In this document: piece by piece, positions 34,589 to 42,559 of the stretch
Numbering within the stretch: the stretch's first letter is position 1
Layout of the letters: each line of letters starts with the position of its first letter
Assembly (NCBI RefSeq): GCF_012971725.1
Contig: NZ_CP048833.1
Location: 5,208,001 to 5,272,000, forward strand
Origin: Pseudomonas multiresinivorans
Lineage (GTDB): Bacteria > Pseudomonadota > Gammaproteobacteria > Pseudomonadales > Pseudomonadaceae
DNA: 64,000 nt
Reading direction: 5' to 3'
Translations under genes and position numbers: made by a program
The notes under the pieces: model-generated
Seen by the model: the letters and a program-made list of their open reading frames with translations, nothing else
Told to the model about the DNA's origin: nothing
Databases searched by the model: none

Positions 34589-35503
34589 ATGGTTTCATCC
34601 GCGACGACGGCCTTTGGCGCCGCCCGCCCCCAACCGCGTTCCAGCCGCCGCCTGAGCAACGGCCGCCGGTTCGCCCTCGGTACTGCACTGGTGCTCGCCC
34701 CGCTGGGCATGGCGCAGGCCGAAGACGATCGCTTCTTCGAATGGACCAGCAACACGCTGGGCTTCCGCTACGGCAAGGGCTTCACCAACCCGAACAACCC
34801 GCACGACATCAGCAAGCGCATCTTCAGCTTCAGCCACGCCGACGGTTACCGCTACGGCAGCAACTTCTTCCACCTCGATGTGCTGCAGTCCGACAGCGAT
34901 GATCCGCGCAAGGGCACCGACCACGGCAGCAGCGAGGTCTACGGGGTATTCCGCAGCCAGCTGTTCGCCTCGCGGGTGTTCGACCTGCCGCAGGGCAAGG
35001 GCCTGGTGAAGGACCACGCCTTCACCTTCGGCTTCGATGCCAGCCGCAACAACAACCTCGGCTCGGCGAAAAAGCGCGCACTGGTGTTCGGCCCGACCAT
35101 CAAGTTCAACGGCCCCGGCGTGCTGGACCTCTCGCTGTTCTACTACCGCGAGAAGAACCACTCCGGCATCCCCAACGCGAAACACCCGGACCACACCTTC
35201 GACACCACCTACATGCTCAACCTGACCTGGCTGCGGCCATTCCAGCTGGGTGATCACGGTGCGAAGTTCCAGGGCTTCCTGAACTACACCGGGGAGAAGG
35301 GCGAGGACTACAACGACAACGACACCGCGCCGGAAACGCTGGTCCGTACCTCGCTGATGTTCGCCACCCTGCCCGGCACCAAGCGCCAGCCGAACCTGTG
35401 GCTGGGCGTGGGCTACGAGTATTGGCACAACAAGTTCGGCGTGGATGGCGGGCGTGGCACCCGTACCTCGACGCCGACGGTGAACCTGGAATTCACTTTC
35501 TGA
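34589..35503 (+). CDS. Tsx-like outer-membrane nucleoside channel
   Basis: A 304-residue outer-membrane beta-barrel protein of the Tsx family. The N-terminus is long and basic, with the signal-peptide core FALGTALVLAPLGMAQA ending near residue 44. The mature protein starts EDDRFFEWTSNTLGFRYG and shows alternating aromatic strands (YRYGSNFFHLDVLQSD, GSSEVYGVFRSQLFASRVF, LDLSLFYYREKNH, LWLGVGYEYWHNKFG), ending in the C-terminal Phe required for barrel insertion (NLEFTF). E. coli Tsx passes nucleosides; some pseudomonad relatives sit with purine genes. A GAGG site precedes the ATG, and a GntR-type palindrome lies upstream. Confidence 0.8.
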   Translation: MVSSATTAFGAARPQPRSSRRLSNGRRFALGTALVLAPLGMAQAEDDRFFEWTSNTLGFRYGKGFTNPNNPHDISKRIFSFSHADGYRYGSNFFHLDVLQSDSDDPRKGTDHGSSEVYGVFRSQLFASRVFDLPQGKGLVKDHAFTFGFDASRNNNLGSAKKRALVFGPTIKFNGPGVLDLSLFYYREKNHSGIPNAKHPDHTFDTTYMLNLTWLRPFQLGDHGAKFQGFLNYTGEKGEDYNDNDTAPETLVRTSLMFATLPGTKRQPNLWLGVGYEYWHNKFGVDGGRGTRTSTPTVNLEFTF

Positions 35504-35539
35504 CGCGCGTTTTCCTGCCTGCACCCAGATAGGATTCTC

Positions 35540-35619
35540 GTAGGAGCGGACTCTGTCCGCGATGTTCAACCGCCGCTCGGAGCGGCCGGAAGCCGATCGC
35601 GGACAAAGTCCGCTCCTAC
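35540..35619. repeat. Family B inverted extragenic repeat
   Basis: Arms GTAGGAGCGGACTCTGTCCG and CGGACAAAGTCCGCTCCTAC, the inner parts diverging slightly between arms. Confidence 0.88.
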
Positions 35620-35646
35620 GGGCCATCCTTCCCCGGACAGCCCATG

Positions 35647-35674
35647 AAAAAGCCCGGCCAGTGCCGGGCTTTTT
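35647..35674. terminator. Bidirectional terminator
   Basis: Perfect 12-bp stem AAAAAGCCCGGC / GCCGGGCTTTTT with a 4-base loop, between the converging Tsx-like and MliC-like genes. Confidence 0.9.
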
Positions 35675-35696
35675 CGTTCGTGCGTCACAGGAAGAA

Positions 35697-36074
35697 TCAA
35701 CGCTCCTTGCAGACCACACCGTCGGCGGGCTCGCCGCCTTTCCAGTCCTTGTACAGGGTCGCGTCTTCGCCCTTGGTCCACCAGACGTATTGCCCAGCGG
35801 CATAGCGCGCGCCGGAGGCGGAGATGACATTGGCGAAGACCAGGCTGGAGGCGTCCGTCACCGGCACCACGGCCAGGCTGTTGTCGCCCTTGTTCAGGTA
35901 CTGCACGCTGATCTTGCGGCCGTCCTCGCACTTGTACGAGACGCTGCGCGAATCCAGCTTGGCGTCACCGGGCAGGACCAGCGCGTCGACCTGGGGTGCT
36001 TTCTTCTCTTCACCGCCGCAAGCGACGAGGATGACCGGCACGGCCGCCGCGAGCAGCCAAAGTGCTTTTTTCAT
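35697..36074 (-). CDS. MliC-like lipoprotein (C-type lysozyme inhibitor family)
   Basis: A 125-residue lipoprotein. The signal peptide MKKALWLLAAAVPVILVAC ends in the lipobox LVAC with the lipidated Cys at 19. The rest matches the MliC/PliC fold: SYKCEDGRKISVQYLN, then the hallmark SASGARY (about 86-92), followed by VWWTKGEDATL and a closing VVCKER. MliC proteins are periplasmic inhibitors of host C-type lysozyme. The inhibitory loop SGxxY is present, supporting activity. The ATG at 36074 has GAGGG upstream. It is a single-gene unit ending at a strong terminator. Confidence 0.82.
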   Translation of the reverse strand: MKKALWLLAAAVPVILVACGGEEKKAPQVDALVLPGDAKLDSRSVSYKCEDGRKISVQYLNKGDNSLAVVPVTDASSLVFANVISASGARYAAGQYVWWTKGEDATLYKDWKGGEPADGVVCKER

Positions 36075-36175
36075 GAGTATCCCTCTGACGAAAAATGGCC
36101 CGGTCACTCTAGGAAGGATCGGGCCGCGCGGTCAATCGCGCGCGGCTCGACCCAACGTAGGATCAGGCCGCCACG

Positions 36176-37591
36176 TCAGTCAGCCAGCGCCGCGCTGGCG
36201 CTGCTGCGCGCAGCCGGCTGGCGTTTGAGGCGATAGCAACCGTACATCACCAGCAACCACACCGGGATCGCGTAGACCGAGACCTGGATGCCCGGCGTGA
36301 GCAGCATGACGCCGAGGATGAACACCACGAAGCCGAGGCACAGCCAGTTGGCCGCCGGATAAGCCACCGCGCGGAAGGCGGTGCGCTTGCCCTCGGCATC
36401 CATGTGCGCGCGGAACTTCAGGTGCGCCAGGCTGATCATCGCCCAGTTGATCACCAGCGCGGCGACCACCAGGGACATCAGCAGCTCCAGCGCGCGGGCC
36501 GGCACCAGGTAGTTCACCAGCACGGCGAGGAAGGTCACCGCCGCCGAGACCATCAGCGAGCGCACCGGCACGCCACGGCTGTCGACCTTGGCCAGCGCGC
36601 GCGGGGCGTCGCCCTGCTCCGCCAGGCCCACCAGCATGCGGCCGTTGCAGTAGGTGCCGCTGTTGTAGACCGACAGCGCGGCAGTCAGCACCACGAAGTT
36701 GAGGACGTGCGCCGCGGTGCCGCTGCCGATCATCGAGAATATCTGCACGAAGGGGCTGCCGCTGTAGGAGTCGCCGGAGGCGTTGAGGGTCTGCAGCAGG
36801 CTATCCCACGGGGTCAGCGAGAGCAGCACGGTGAGCGCGCCGATGTAGAAGATCAGGATGCGGTAGATCACCTGGTTGATCGCCTTGGGGATCACCTGCT
36901 TCGGCCGGTCGGCCTCGGCGGCGGTGAAGCCGAGCATCTCCAGCCCACCGAAGGAGAACATGATGATCGCCATGGCCATCACCAGCCCGCTGATGCCGTT
37001 GGGGAAGAAGCCGCCGTGGGCCCACAGGTTGCTCACGGTGGCCTGCTCGCCGCCGGTGCCGCTGGCCAGCAGGTAGCAGCCCAGGGCAATCATGCCGACG
37101 ATGGCGGCGACCTTGATGATGGCGAACCAGAACTCCGCCTCGCCGAAGGCCTTCACGTTGAACAGGTTGATCGCGTTGACCACCACGAAGAAGACCGCCG
37201 CCGTGGCCCAGGTCGGCACGTCCGGCCACCAGTAGTGGATGTACTTGCCCACCGCGGTGAGCTCCGACATGCCCACCAGGATGTACAGCACCCAGCAGTT
37301 CCAGCCCGAGAGGAAGCCGGCGAAACCGCCCCAGTACTTGTGCGCGAAGTGGCTGAAGGAGCCGGCCACGGGCTCCTCGACGATCATCTCGCCGAGCTGG
37401 CGCATGATCAGGAAGGCAATGAAGCCAGCGATGGCGTAACCGAGGATCATCGACGGCCCGGCGGACTTGAGCACCCCGGCCGAGCCGAGGAACAGCCCGG
37501 TACCGATGGCGCCGCCGAGGGCGATCAGCTGGATATGGCGATTCTTCAGGCCGCGCTGGAGCTGGCCTGCGTGTTGAGTTTCACGCGTCAT
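36176..37591 (-). CDS. aroP: Aromatic amino-acid permease (AroP type, APC family)
   Basis: A 12-helix amino-acid:H+ symporter of 471 residues. The APC signature is strong: LKNRHIQLIALGGAIGTGLFLGSA (about 15-38), SAGPSMILGYAIAGF, then FSFGGLEMLGFTAAEADRP in helix 6. Sequence alone does not separate AroP from ProY or GabP. The position directly downstream of maiA and hpd on the same strand supports aromatic amino acids, matching aroP2 beside hpd in P. aeruginosa from memory. Confidence 0.85.
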   Translation of the reverse strand: MTRETQHAGQLQRGLKNRHIQLIALGGAIGTGLFLGSAGVLKSAGPSMILGYAIAGFIAFLIMRQLGEMIVEEPVAGSFSHFAHKYWGGFAGFLSGWNCWVLYILVGMSELTAVGKYIHYWWPDVPTWATAAVFFVVVNAINLFNVKAFGEAEFWFAIIKVAAIVGMIALGCYLLASGTGGEQATVSNLWAHGGFFPNGISGLVMAMAIIMFSFGGLEMLGFTAAEADRPKQVIPKAINQVIYRILIFYIGALTVLLSLTPWDSLLQTLNASGDSYSGSPFVQIFSMIGSGTAAHVLNFVVLTAALSVYNSGTYCNGRMLVGLAEQGDAPRALAKVDSRGVPVRSLMVSAAVTFLAVLVNYLVPARALELLMSLVVAALVINWAMISLAHLKFRAHMDAEGKRTAFRAVAYPAANWLCLGFVVFILGVMLLTPGIQVSVYAIPVWLLVMYGCYRLKRQPAARSSASAALAD

Positions 37592-37703
37592 GCGTCACCT
37601 GTTGTTTTTATCTGTGACGGGATTCGGCCGCCCGGCTTGTGGCCAGGCGGTGCGGGCAAGGCAAGGCTAAAGAGCGGTGGAGCGGGCAGGCTGGTTTACA
37701 GGG

Positions 37704-38345
37704 TTACTGGGCGTCGGGCTGCACCTCCGGAGCGGCCTGCTGGAAGGCTTCGAGGAGCTCGCAGCGCGCGGCGATGGCGAGCAGGCGCGGGCAGCCGGAG
37801 AGGTCGCAATCGAAGCGACGGGCGTTGTACAGCTGGGGAATCAGGCAGGCCTCGAAGTAGCCGGGGCGCTCGCCGAGGGACAGCGGGCCGCTCCAGCTGG
37901 AAACGCCCTCCTCTACCGCCTGCAGGCCGGTTTCGACCCAGTGGCGAATCCACGCAGTCTTCGCCTCGTCCGCCACCGCCAGCGGGCCGCTGAGGTACTG
38001 CAGCACACGCAGGTTGTTCAGCGGGTGAATGTCGCAGGCGATATGCAGGGACAGTGCACGAACCTGCGCACGTTGCAGCGCATCGCGCGGCAGCAGGCCG
38101 GGTTGCGGATGGGTTTCGTCGAGGTATTCGAGGATGGCCAGGGACTGGGCAATGCGGGCATCACCGTCCACCAGCAGCGGCACCAGTTCCTGGGGATTGA
38201 GCGCCTTGTAGTCGGCCGCGTGCTGCTGGCCGCCGTCCTTCACCAGGTGCACCGGCACCTGGCGGTAAGCCAGGCCCTTGAGACCGAGCGCGATGCGCAC
38301 ACGATAGGCGGCGCTGGAGCGCCAGTAGGAATACAGGGTGAGCAT
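37704..38345 (-). CDS. maiA: Maleylacetoacetate isomerase
   Basis: A zeta-class glutathione transferase (213 residues) that converts maleylacetoacetate to fumarylacetoacetate in tyrosine/phenylalanine breakdown. The zeta motif SSAAYRVRIAL (SSCxWRVRIAL type, with Ala-Tyr here) is at residues 10-20, and NPQELVPLL and IAQSLAILEYLDE form the thioredoxin-like domain. The C-terminal helical domain carries DIHPLNNLRVLQYL. It lies between hpd and aroP on the same strand. No homogentisate dioxygenase or fumarylacetoacetase gene is in the window, so the pathway is split. Confidence 0.9.
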   Translation of the reverse strand: MLTLYSYWRSSAAYRVRIALGLKGLAYRQVPVHLVKDGGQQHAADYKALNPQELVPLLVDGDARIAQSLAILEYLDETHPQPGLLPRDALQRAQVRALSLHIACDIHPLNNLRVLQYLSGPLAVADEAKTAWIRHWVETGLQAVEEGVSSWSGPLSLGERPGYFEACLIPQLYNARRFDCDLSGCPRLLAIAARCELLEAFQQAAPEVQPDAQ

Positions 38346-38397
38346 GGCGGTTCTCCGAGGGTGGCCACGCTACGCGCGCGGCCACCCTTCTTGCGAG

Positions 38398-39480
38398 TTA
38401 CTGATCGGAGATCACGCCACGGCGAATCTGGTCTTCCTCGATGGATTCGAACAGGGCCTTGAAGTTGCCCTCGCCGAAGCCCTGGTTGCCCTTGCGCTGG
38501 ATGATCTCGAAGAAGATCGGGCCGATCACCGTGTTGGTGAAGATCTGCAGCAGGATGCCGTCATCGCCCGGCGCGCCGTCGATCAGGATGCTGAGCTCGC
38601 GCAGGTCCTTCAGCGATTCGCCGTGGCCGGCGACGCGGCTGTCGACCTTCGCGTAGTAGGTGTCCGGAGTGGACATGAAGTCCACGCCGTTGGCGCGCAG
38701 CTGGCGCACGGTTTCGTAGATGTTCTCGGTGGTCAGGGCGATGTGCTGGATGCCTTCGCCGTGGTACTCGCGGATGAATTCCTCGATCTGCGACTTGTCG
38801 TCCGCCGACTCGTTGATCGGGATGCGGATCTTGCCGCAAGGCGCGGTCATGGCGCGGGACAGCAGGCCGGTAAGCTTGCCTTCGATGTCGAAGTAGCGGA
38901 TCTCGCGGAAGTTGGCGATGCGCTCGTAGAAGCCGGACCAGACGTCCATCTGGCCGCGCTTGACGTTGTGGGTCAGGTGGTCGATGCAAAGCAGGCCGAC
39001 GGCGTTGTCGGTGGCGCTACGGCCTTCGATGAATTCGAAGTCGACGTCATAGATGCTCTTGTCGCCATAACGGTCGACGAGATACAGCAGCGAACCGCCG
39101 ATGCCTTCGACGCAGGGGATGTTCAGCTCGCCGAAGTTGGCGTGGCTGCCCACCAGCTTGGCGCCCTGGGATTCGACGTAGGCGGCGGCCTGGGCGGCAT
39201 TCTTCACCCGGAAGGCCATGGCGCAGGCGCTCGGCCCGTGCTTCCTGGCGAACTCGTGGACGTGGCCGGTGGGGCTGCCATTGAGCACGATGTTGATGTC
39301 GTTCTGCTGGAACAGGAAGACTTCCTTGGAACGGTGCTTGGCGGTTTCGGTGAAGCCCATGCCGGTGAACAGCTGGCGCAGTTGCTCGATGCCCTTCGCG
39401 TCGGGGGCGGTGAATTCGACGAACTCGAAGCCGTCGGTGCCGATGGGGTTGTGCTGCTCGATCTTGGTCACGGCGTTCAT
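38398..39480 (-). CDS. hpd: 4-Hydroxyphenylpyruvate dioxygenase
   Basis: A non-heme Fe(II) enzyme turning 4-hydroxyphenylpyruvate into homogentisate. The length of 360 residues is normal for the Pseudomonas enzyme. Iron ligands are visible as His in CIDHLTHNV (about 164), His in GIQHIALTT (about 245) and Glu in IFFEIIQRKG (about 325), next to the conserved GFGEGNF tail. A 302-bp gap precedes it, holding a GTGCGGC/GCCGCAC hairpin (39649-39667) and no gene; PhhR-type control is likely by analogy but I cannot place its boxes with confidence. Confidence 0.96.
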   Translation of the reverse strand: MNAVTKIEQHNPIGTDGFEFVEFTAPDAKGIEQLRQLFTGMGFTETAKHRSKEVFLFQQNDINIVLNGSPTGHVHEFARKHGPSACAMAFRVKNAAQAAAYVESQGAKLVGSHANFGELNIPCVEGIGGSLLYLVDRYGDKSIYDVDFEFIEGRSATDNAVGLLCIDHLTHNVKRGQMDVWSGFYERIANFREIRYFDIEGKLTGLLSRAMTAPCGKIRIPINESADDKSQIEEFIREYHGEGIQHIALTTENIYETVRQLRANGVDFMSTPDTYYAKVDSRVAGHGESLKDLRELSILIDGAPGDDGILLQIFTNTVIGPIFFEIIQRKGNQGFGEGNFKALFESIEEDQIRRGVISDQ

Positions 39481-39782
39481 CCGGCCTCCTCGTTGTCGTT
39501 ATCGGCTGGTTCGGCGCAGGGCCGCCCAAGCGTTTGGAATGCCTTCATCACAACCGTCGCGGGGCTTTGGAACAAGCCACCGGCGGGGCGTTACCAGGGC
39601 CACGGGAGCCGCGGCGCGGCAAGAAATCCTTACGTTGCCCAAAGCCCCGTGCGGCATGCCGCCGCACCGTAAAGAATTCGTGACAAGGTGGTGCGTCGGC
39701 GTGCCAGTGCGAGTGCCGCGTACTCGTCAGGCCGTCGCGTGGCGGCTACCATGCGGCCCATCTCCCCTGCCCGAATTGTCAC

Positions 39783-40550
39783 ATGGCCCGCGCCGCTCCT
39801 CCCGATTTCGACGCCACTCCGGCTTCTCTGCGCGCCCTTGCCCGCAGCTATCCGCGCGGCCTGCACATCGAGCCGCACTCCCATGACTGGGGGCAGGTGC
39901 TCTATGCGATGTCCGGGGTGATGTGGCTGGAAACGCCCTCCGAAGCGCTGCTGGTGCCGCCCAATCGCGCCGTCTGGCTGCCGCCGCAGGTGCCCCACGG
40001 CATCCGCGTGGTCAGCGAGTTGCAGATGCGCAACATCTACCTGCGGCCGGGCACGGCGGATTCGCTGGGCGAGCAGGTGCAGGCGTTCGAGGTCGGCGGG
40101 CTGCTGCGCGAGCTGATCGTCACGCTGGTGCAGCACGAGCGCGAGCCGGACACCGACTACTACCAGGCACTGTCGCAACTGGCCGTGCTGGAGCTGCAAC
40201 GCGCCCGCAGCCTGCTGCTGCGCGTGCCGCTGCCGGAGGATTCCGACCGCCGCCTGCTGAACCTGTGCCTGGCGGTGATGGCCGAGCCGAGCCAGGAGAT
40301 TTCCTTCGAGCAGCACGCCGCCGATGCCGGCGCCAGCGTGCGCACCCTCGCCCGCCTGTTCCAGCGCAGCCTGGGCATGGGCTTTGCCCAGTGGCGGCGG
40401 CAGGTGCAGCTGGCCACGGCGGTAGCGCAGCTCAACGAGGGCGTCGCGGTGAGCCAGATTGCCCATGGTTTGGGGTATCAGCCGGGGAGTTTCAGTGAGA
40501 TGTTCCGGCGCGAGCTGGGCGTGGCGCCTTCGGAGTATTGCGCGCGGTAA
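39783..40550 (+). CDS. AraC-family regulator with cupin N-domain
   Basis: A 255-residue AraC regulator of the cupin-sensor type. The N-terminal cupin (about 15-110) has HIEPHSHDWGQVLYAMSGVMWLE and VPPNRAVWLPPQVPHGI. The C-terminal DNA-binding domain (about 160-255) has AADAGASVRTLARLFQRSLGM and ISQ/IAHGLGYQPGSFSEMFRRELG in the second helix-turn-helix. It is divergent from hpd but 302 bases away, so it may act on hpd or be independent; the same order (AraC, hpd, aroP) occurs in P. aeruginosa from memory. Confidence 0.9.
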   Translation: MARAAPPDFDATPASLRALARSYPRGLHIEPHSHDWGQVLYAMSGVMWLETPSEALLVPPNRAVWLPPQVPHGIRVVSELQMRNIYLRPGTADSLGEQVQAFEVGGLLRELIVTLVQHEREPDTDYYQALSQLAVLELQRARSLLLRVPLPEDSDRRLLNLCLAVMAEPSQEISFEQHAADAGASVRTLARLFQRSLGMGFAQWRRQVQLATAVAQLNEGVAVSQIAHGLGYQPGSFSEMFRRELGVAPSEYCAR

Positions 40551-40608
40551 CGCATCGTTTCGGGAACGGCGCTTCTTCGTGATTCGCGATCAGCGCCGGC
40601 ACGGGGCG

Positions 40609-40633
40609 GGTTCGCGAGCAAGCTCGCTCCTAC
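40609..40633. repeat. Solitary right arm of a family A repeat
   Basis: GGTTCGCGAGCAAGCTCGCT continuing to CCTAC with no matching left arm; the sequence before it (GATTCGCGATCAGCGCCGG) is unrelated or decayed. Confidence 0.75.
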
Positions 40634-40642
40634 AGGAAAAGC

Positions 40643-40684
40643 ATGCTCCATGCTCCATGCTCCATGCTCCATGCTCCATGCTCC
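40643..40684. repeat. Six tandem copies of ATGCTCC
   Basis: A perfect 7-bp unit repeated six times (42 bases), then decaying into GGCTCTGGCTCCGGCT. Non-coding, downstream of the AraC gene. Confidence 0.95.
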
Positions 40685-40755
40685 GGCTCTGGCTCCGGCT
40701 TCTAGAAGACTTCCAGAGAAACGTCCAAGCACTCCGGAATGCCCCTTTCAGAAGG

Positions 40756-40864
40756 CCTCGTTGAAGCGGAGTTTCAGGGGTTGAGCGGCATGGATGCCGC
40801 GAGAGCCACGATGGGCCAGGGATGGCCCGTCGTGGCGTGCCCCTGAAACTTCACTTCAACGAGG
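40756..40864. repeat. Three-stem foldback element
   Basis: Outer arms at 40756-40780 and 40840-40864 pair at 23 of 25 positions. Inside are two further hairpins: GCGGCAT-GG-ATGCCGC (40785-40800, perfect) and GCCACGATGGGCC / GGCCCGTCGTGGC (40805-40835, 12 of 13). The whole would fold into a three-way junction. The remaining gap to 41173 also holds the 20-base palindrome TTTTTCGCCTAGGCGAAAAA (40868-40887), an 8-bp dyad CCTTTTGT/ACAAAAGG (40916-40939) and a solitary family B arm. No gene is credible in 40551-41173. Confidence 0.85.
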
Positions 40865-41015
40865 GAATTTTTCGCCTAGGCGAAAAACCGGATGGAGGGG
40901 CAAGACTTCTTGGTTCCTTTTGTGGCGTTTGACAAAAGGGACTCGCCGAGAGGCGAAACCCAATCCATCAGCACACGCCGAAGCGACGCAGGAAACTTCA
41001 GAGCGAGGCAGGCAC

Positions 41016-41039
41016 ATCGCGGACGAAGTCCGCTCCTAC
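41016..41039. repeat. Solitary right arm of a family B repeat
   Basis: ATCGCGGACGAAGTCCGCTC then CTAC, with no left arm within the expected distance. Confidence 0.75.
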
Positions 41040-41173
41040 GCGGGTGCACGCCCATCCAATACTCCCCGCCGACATCTGTCCGATATTCCGAAGTCCCTGA
41101 CCGGCGACGCCCTCCAGCAGTCCCTAGACTGCCCCTATCCCACTCAGCCGCCGGAGCGATCCACGGAGGACAC

Positions 41174-41335
41174 ATGAGCTACCTGATCTCCCTGGCCATC
41201 GGCATTGCCGTCGGCCTGGCCTACCACTTCCTAGACTTCCGTTCGCCAGCGCCGCCGCTGGTGGCGCTGGTCGGCCTGCTGGGCATGCAGATCGGCGAGA
41301 ACGCCCTGCCGCTGCTGACCCGCTGGTTCCACTGA
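41174..41335 (+). CDS. XapX-domain small membrane protein
   Basis: A 53-residue protein with two membrane segments (LISLAIGIAVGLAYHFL and PPLVALVGLLGMQIG). The motif RSPAPPLVALVGLLGMQIGE is the hallmark of the XapX family (DUF1427), often encoded near xanthosine or oxidoreductase genes and of unknown function. It has an excellent GGAGG seven bases before the ATG. The oxidoreductase gene follows 34 bases later, so they are likely cotranscribed. Confidence 0.88.
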   Translation: MSYLISLAIGIAVGLAYHFLDFRSPAPPLVALVGLLGMQIGENALPLLTRWFH

Positions 41336-41369
41336 CCCCATCTCCCACTGCTTGCCAAGGACCCGTGCC

Positions 41370-42326
41370 ATGAAAGCCCTGCAATTCGACCGCACCGGCG
41401 ACCTCGCCGCCCTGAGCTTCACCGAGATCGCCGACCCGGTGCCCGCCGCCGACGAGGTGCTGGTGGAAGTCCATGCCGCCGGCCTCAACCCCAGCGACGT
41501 GAAGAACGTCCTCGGCCGCTTCCCCTACACCACCCTGCCCCGCGTGCCCGGCCGCGATTTCGCCGGCACCGTGGTGAAGGGCCCGGCCGAGCTGCTGGGC
41601 AAATCCGTCTGGGGCACCGGCCGGGGCCTGGGTTTCAGTCGCGATGGCAGCCACGCCGAGCTGATGAGCGTCCCGGCCGGCGGTGTGGCGCTGATGCCCG
41701 AGCGCATGAGCTTCGCCCAGGCCGCCAGCTGCGGCGTGCCCTTTACCACCGCCTGGGACGCCCTGGAGCGCAGCCAGGTCGGCAAGGGTACGCGCCTGCT
41801 GGTGATCGGTTCCGGCGCTGTCGGCGCGGCGGCCATTTCCCTGGCCAAGGCCCGTGGTGCGCAGGTGCTGGGCGCGGTACGGCGCGCCGAGTCGCAGGTG
41901 GAACTGCAGGCCCAGGGCGTCCCGAGCCTCTTGCTGGGCTCGGCGGAAACGCTGGCGGCGCAGGTGGAAGAACATTTCCCCGGCGGCGCCGAGGTGATCT
42001 TCGATACCACCGGTTTCTGGCTGCCGGCTGCCGTTTCCGCCCTGGCCACCTTCGGCCGCATCGTCATCATCGCCGCGCCGGTGGACGGCCATGTGCAGTT
42101 GCCGGCCCTGGCGCTGTACCGCCGCGGCGGTTCGGTGGTGGGGGTGAATTCGCTGCTGTACGACACGGTTGCCTGCGCGGCGATGCTGCGCCAGTTCGGC
42201 CAGTGGTTCGACGACGGCAGGCTGCCGCTGCCCACCGGCCTGCGCGAAGTGCCGCTGAGCGAGGGTGTGCAGCGCTACCACGAGATCAACGAGGGCAGCA
42301 GCGAGAAGATCATTCTCGTGCCGTGA
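41370..42326 (+). CDS. Quinone-oxidoreductase-like MDR-family enzyme
   Basis: A 318-residue medium-chain dehydrogenase/reductase without the zinc-binding cysteine cluster, so of the NADPH:quinone reductase/enoyl reductase branch. The catalytic domain has EVLVEVHAAGLNPSDVKN and VPGRDFAGTVVKG. The nucleotide fold is at about 145-170 with LVIGSGAVGAAAISLAKARGA (AxxGxxG-like) followed by AVRR, suggesting NADPH. The start MKALQFDRTGDL has AAGGA upstream. It follows xapX; from memory an oxidoreductase occupies the same spot in P. aeruginosa. Confidence 0.85.
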   Translation: MKALQFDRTGDLAALSFTEIADPVPAADEVLVEVHAAGLNPSDVKNVLGRFPYTTLPRVPGRDFAGTVVKGPAELLGKSVWGTGRGLGFSRDGSHAELMSVPAGGVALMPERMSFAQAASCGVPFTTAWDALERSQVGKGTRLLVIGSGAVGAAAISLAKARGAQVLGAVRRAESQVELQAQGVPSLLLGSAETLAAQVEEHFPGGAEVIFDTTGFWLPAAVSALATFGRIVIIAAPVDGHVQLPALALYRRGGSVVGVNSLLYDTVACAAMLRQFGQWFDDGRLPLPTGLREVPLSEGVQRYHEINEGSSEKIILVP

Positions 42327-42351
42327 GGATTCGATTGTCGGTTCGCTGAAA

Positions 42352-42530
42352 GCCCCCTCACCCTAGCCCTCTCCCGCAGGGAGAGGGGACTGATCGGCGC
42401 GGAAGATCATCTCCGGTGCTCACCGGAACGTCGGTGCAGAAGATTCAGGAGACTGAGGCTTTCACCGGCCGCTACGAACGGCCCCCTCTCCCTCAGGAGC
42501 GGGGCGCGCAGCCAGGGTTGGGGTGAGGGC
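42352..42530. repeat. Family C inverted repeat
   Basis: Left arm CCCCCTCACCCTAGCCCTCT, right arm ending GGTTGGGGTGAGGGC, with inner CTCTCCC/GGGAGAG hairpins. It fills the gap between the convergent oxidoreductase and undA genes. Confidence 0.82.
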
Positions 42531-42559
42531 ATTCCCCTGCGCCGGAGCACAACCAGCCC

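Noticed and set aside
40643..40684. Possible CRISPR or replication iteron array
   Set aside because: The 7-bp unit has no spacers, no cas genes are present, and no replication protein or DnaA-box cluster is nearby.
40876..41175. A 99-codon - strand ORF in the repeat-rich spacer
   Set aside because: It crosses palindromes and a family B arm, has no ribosome site, and its translation is typical of the recurring repeat DNA.
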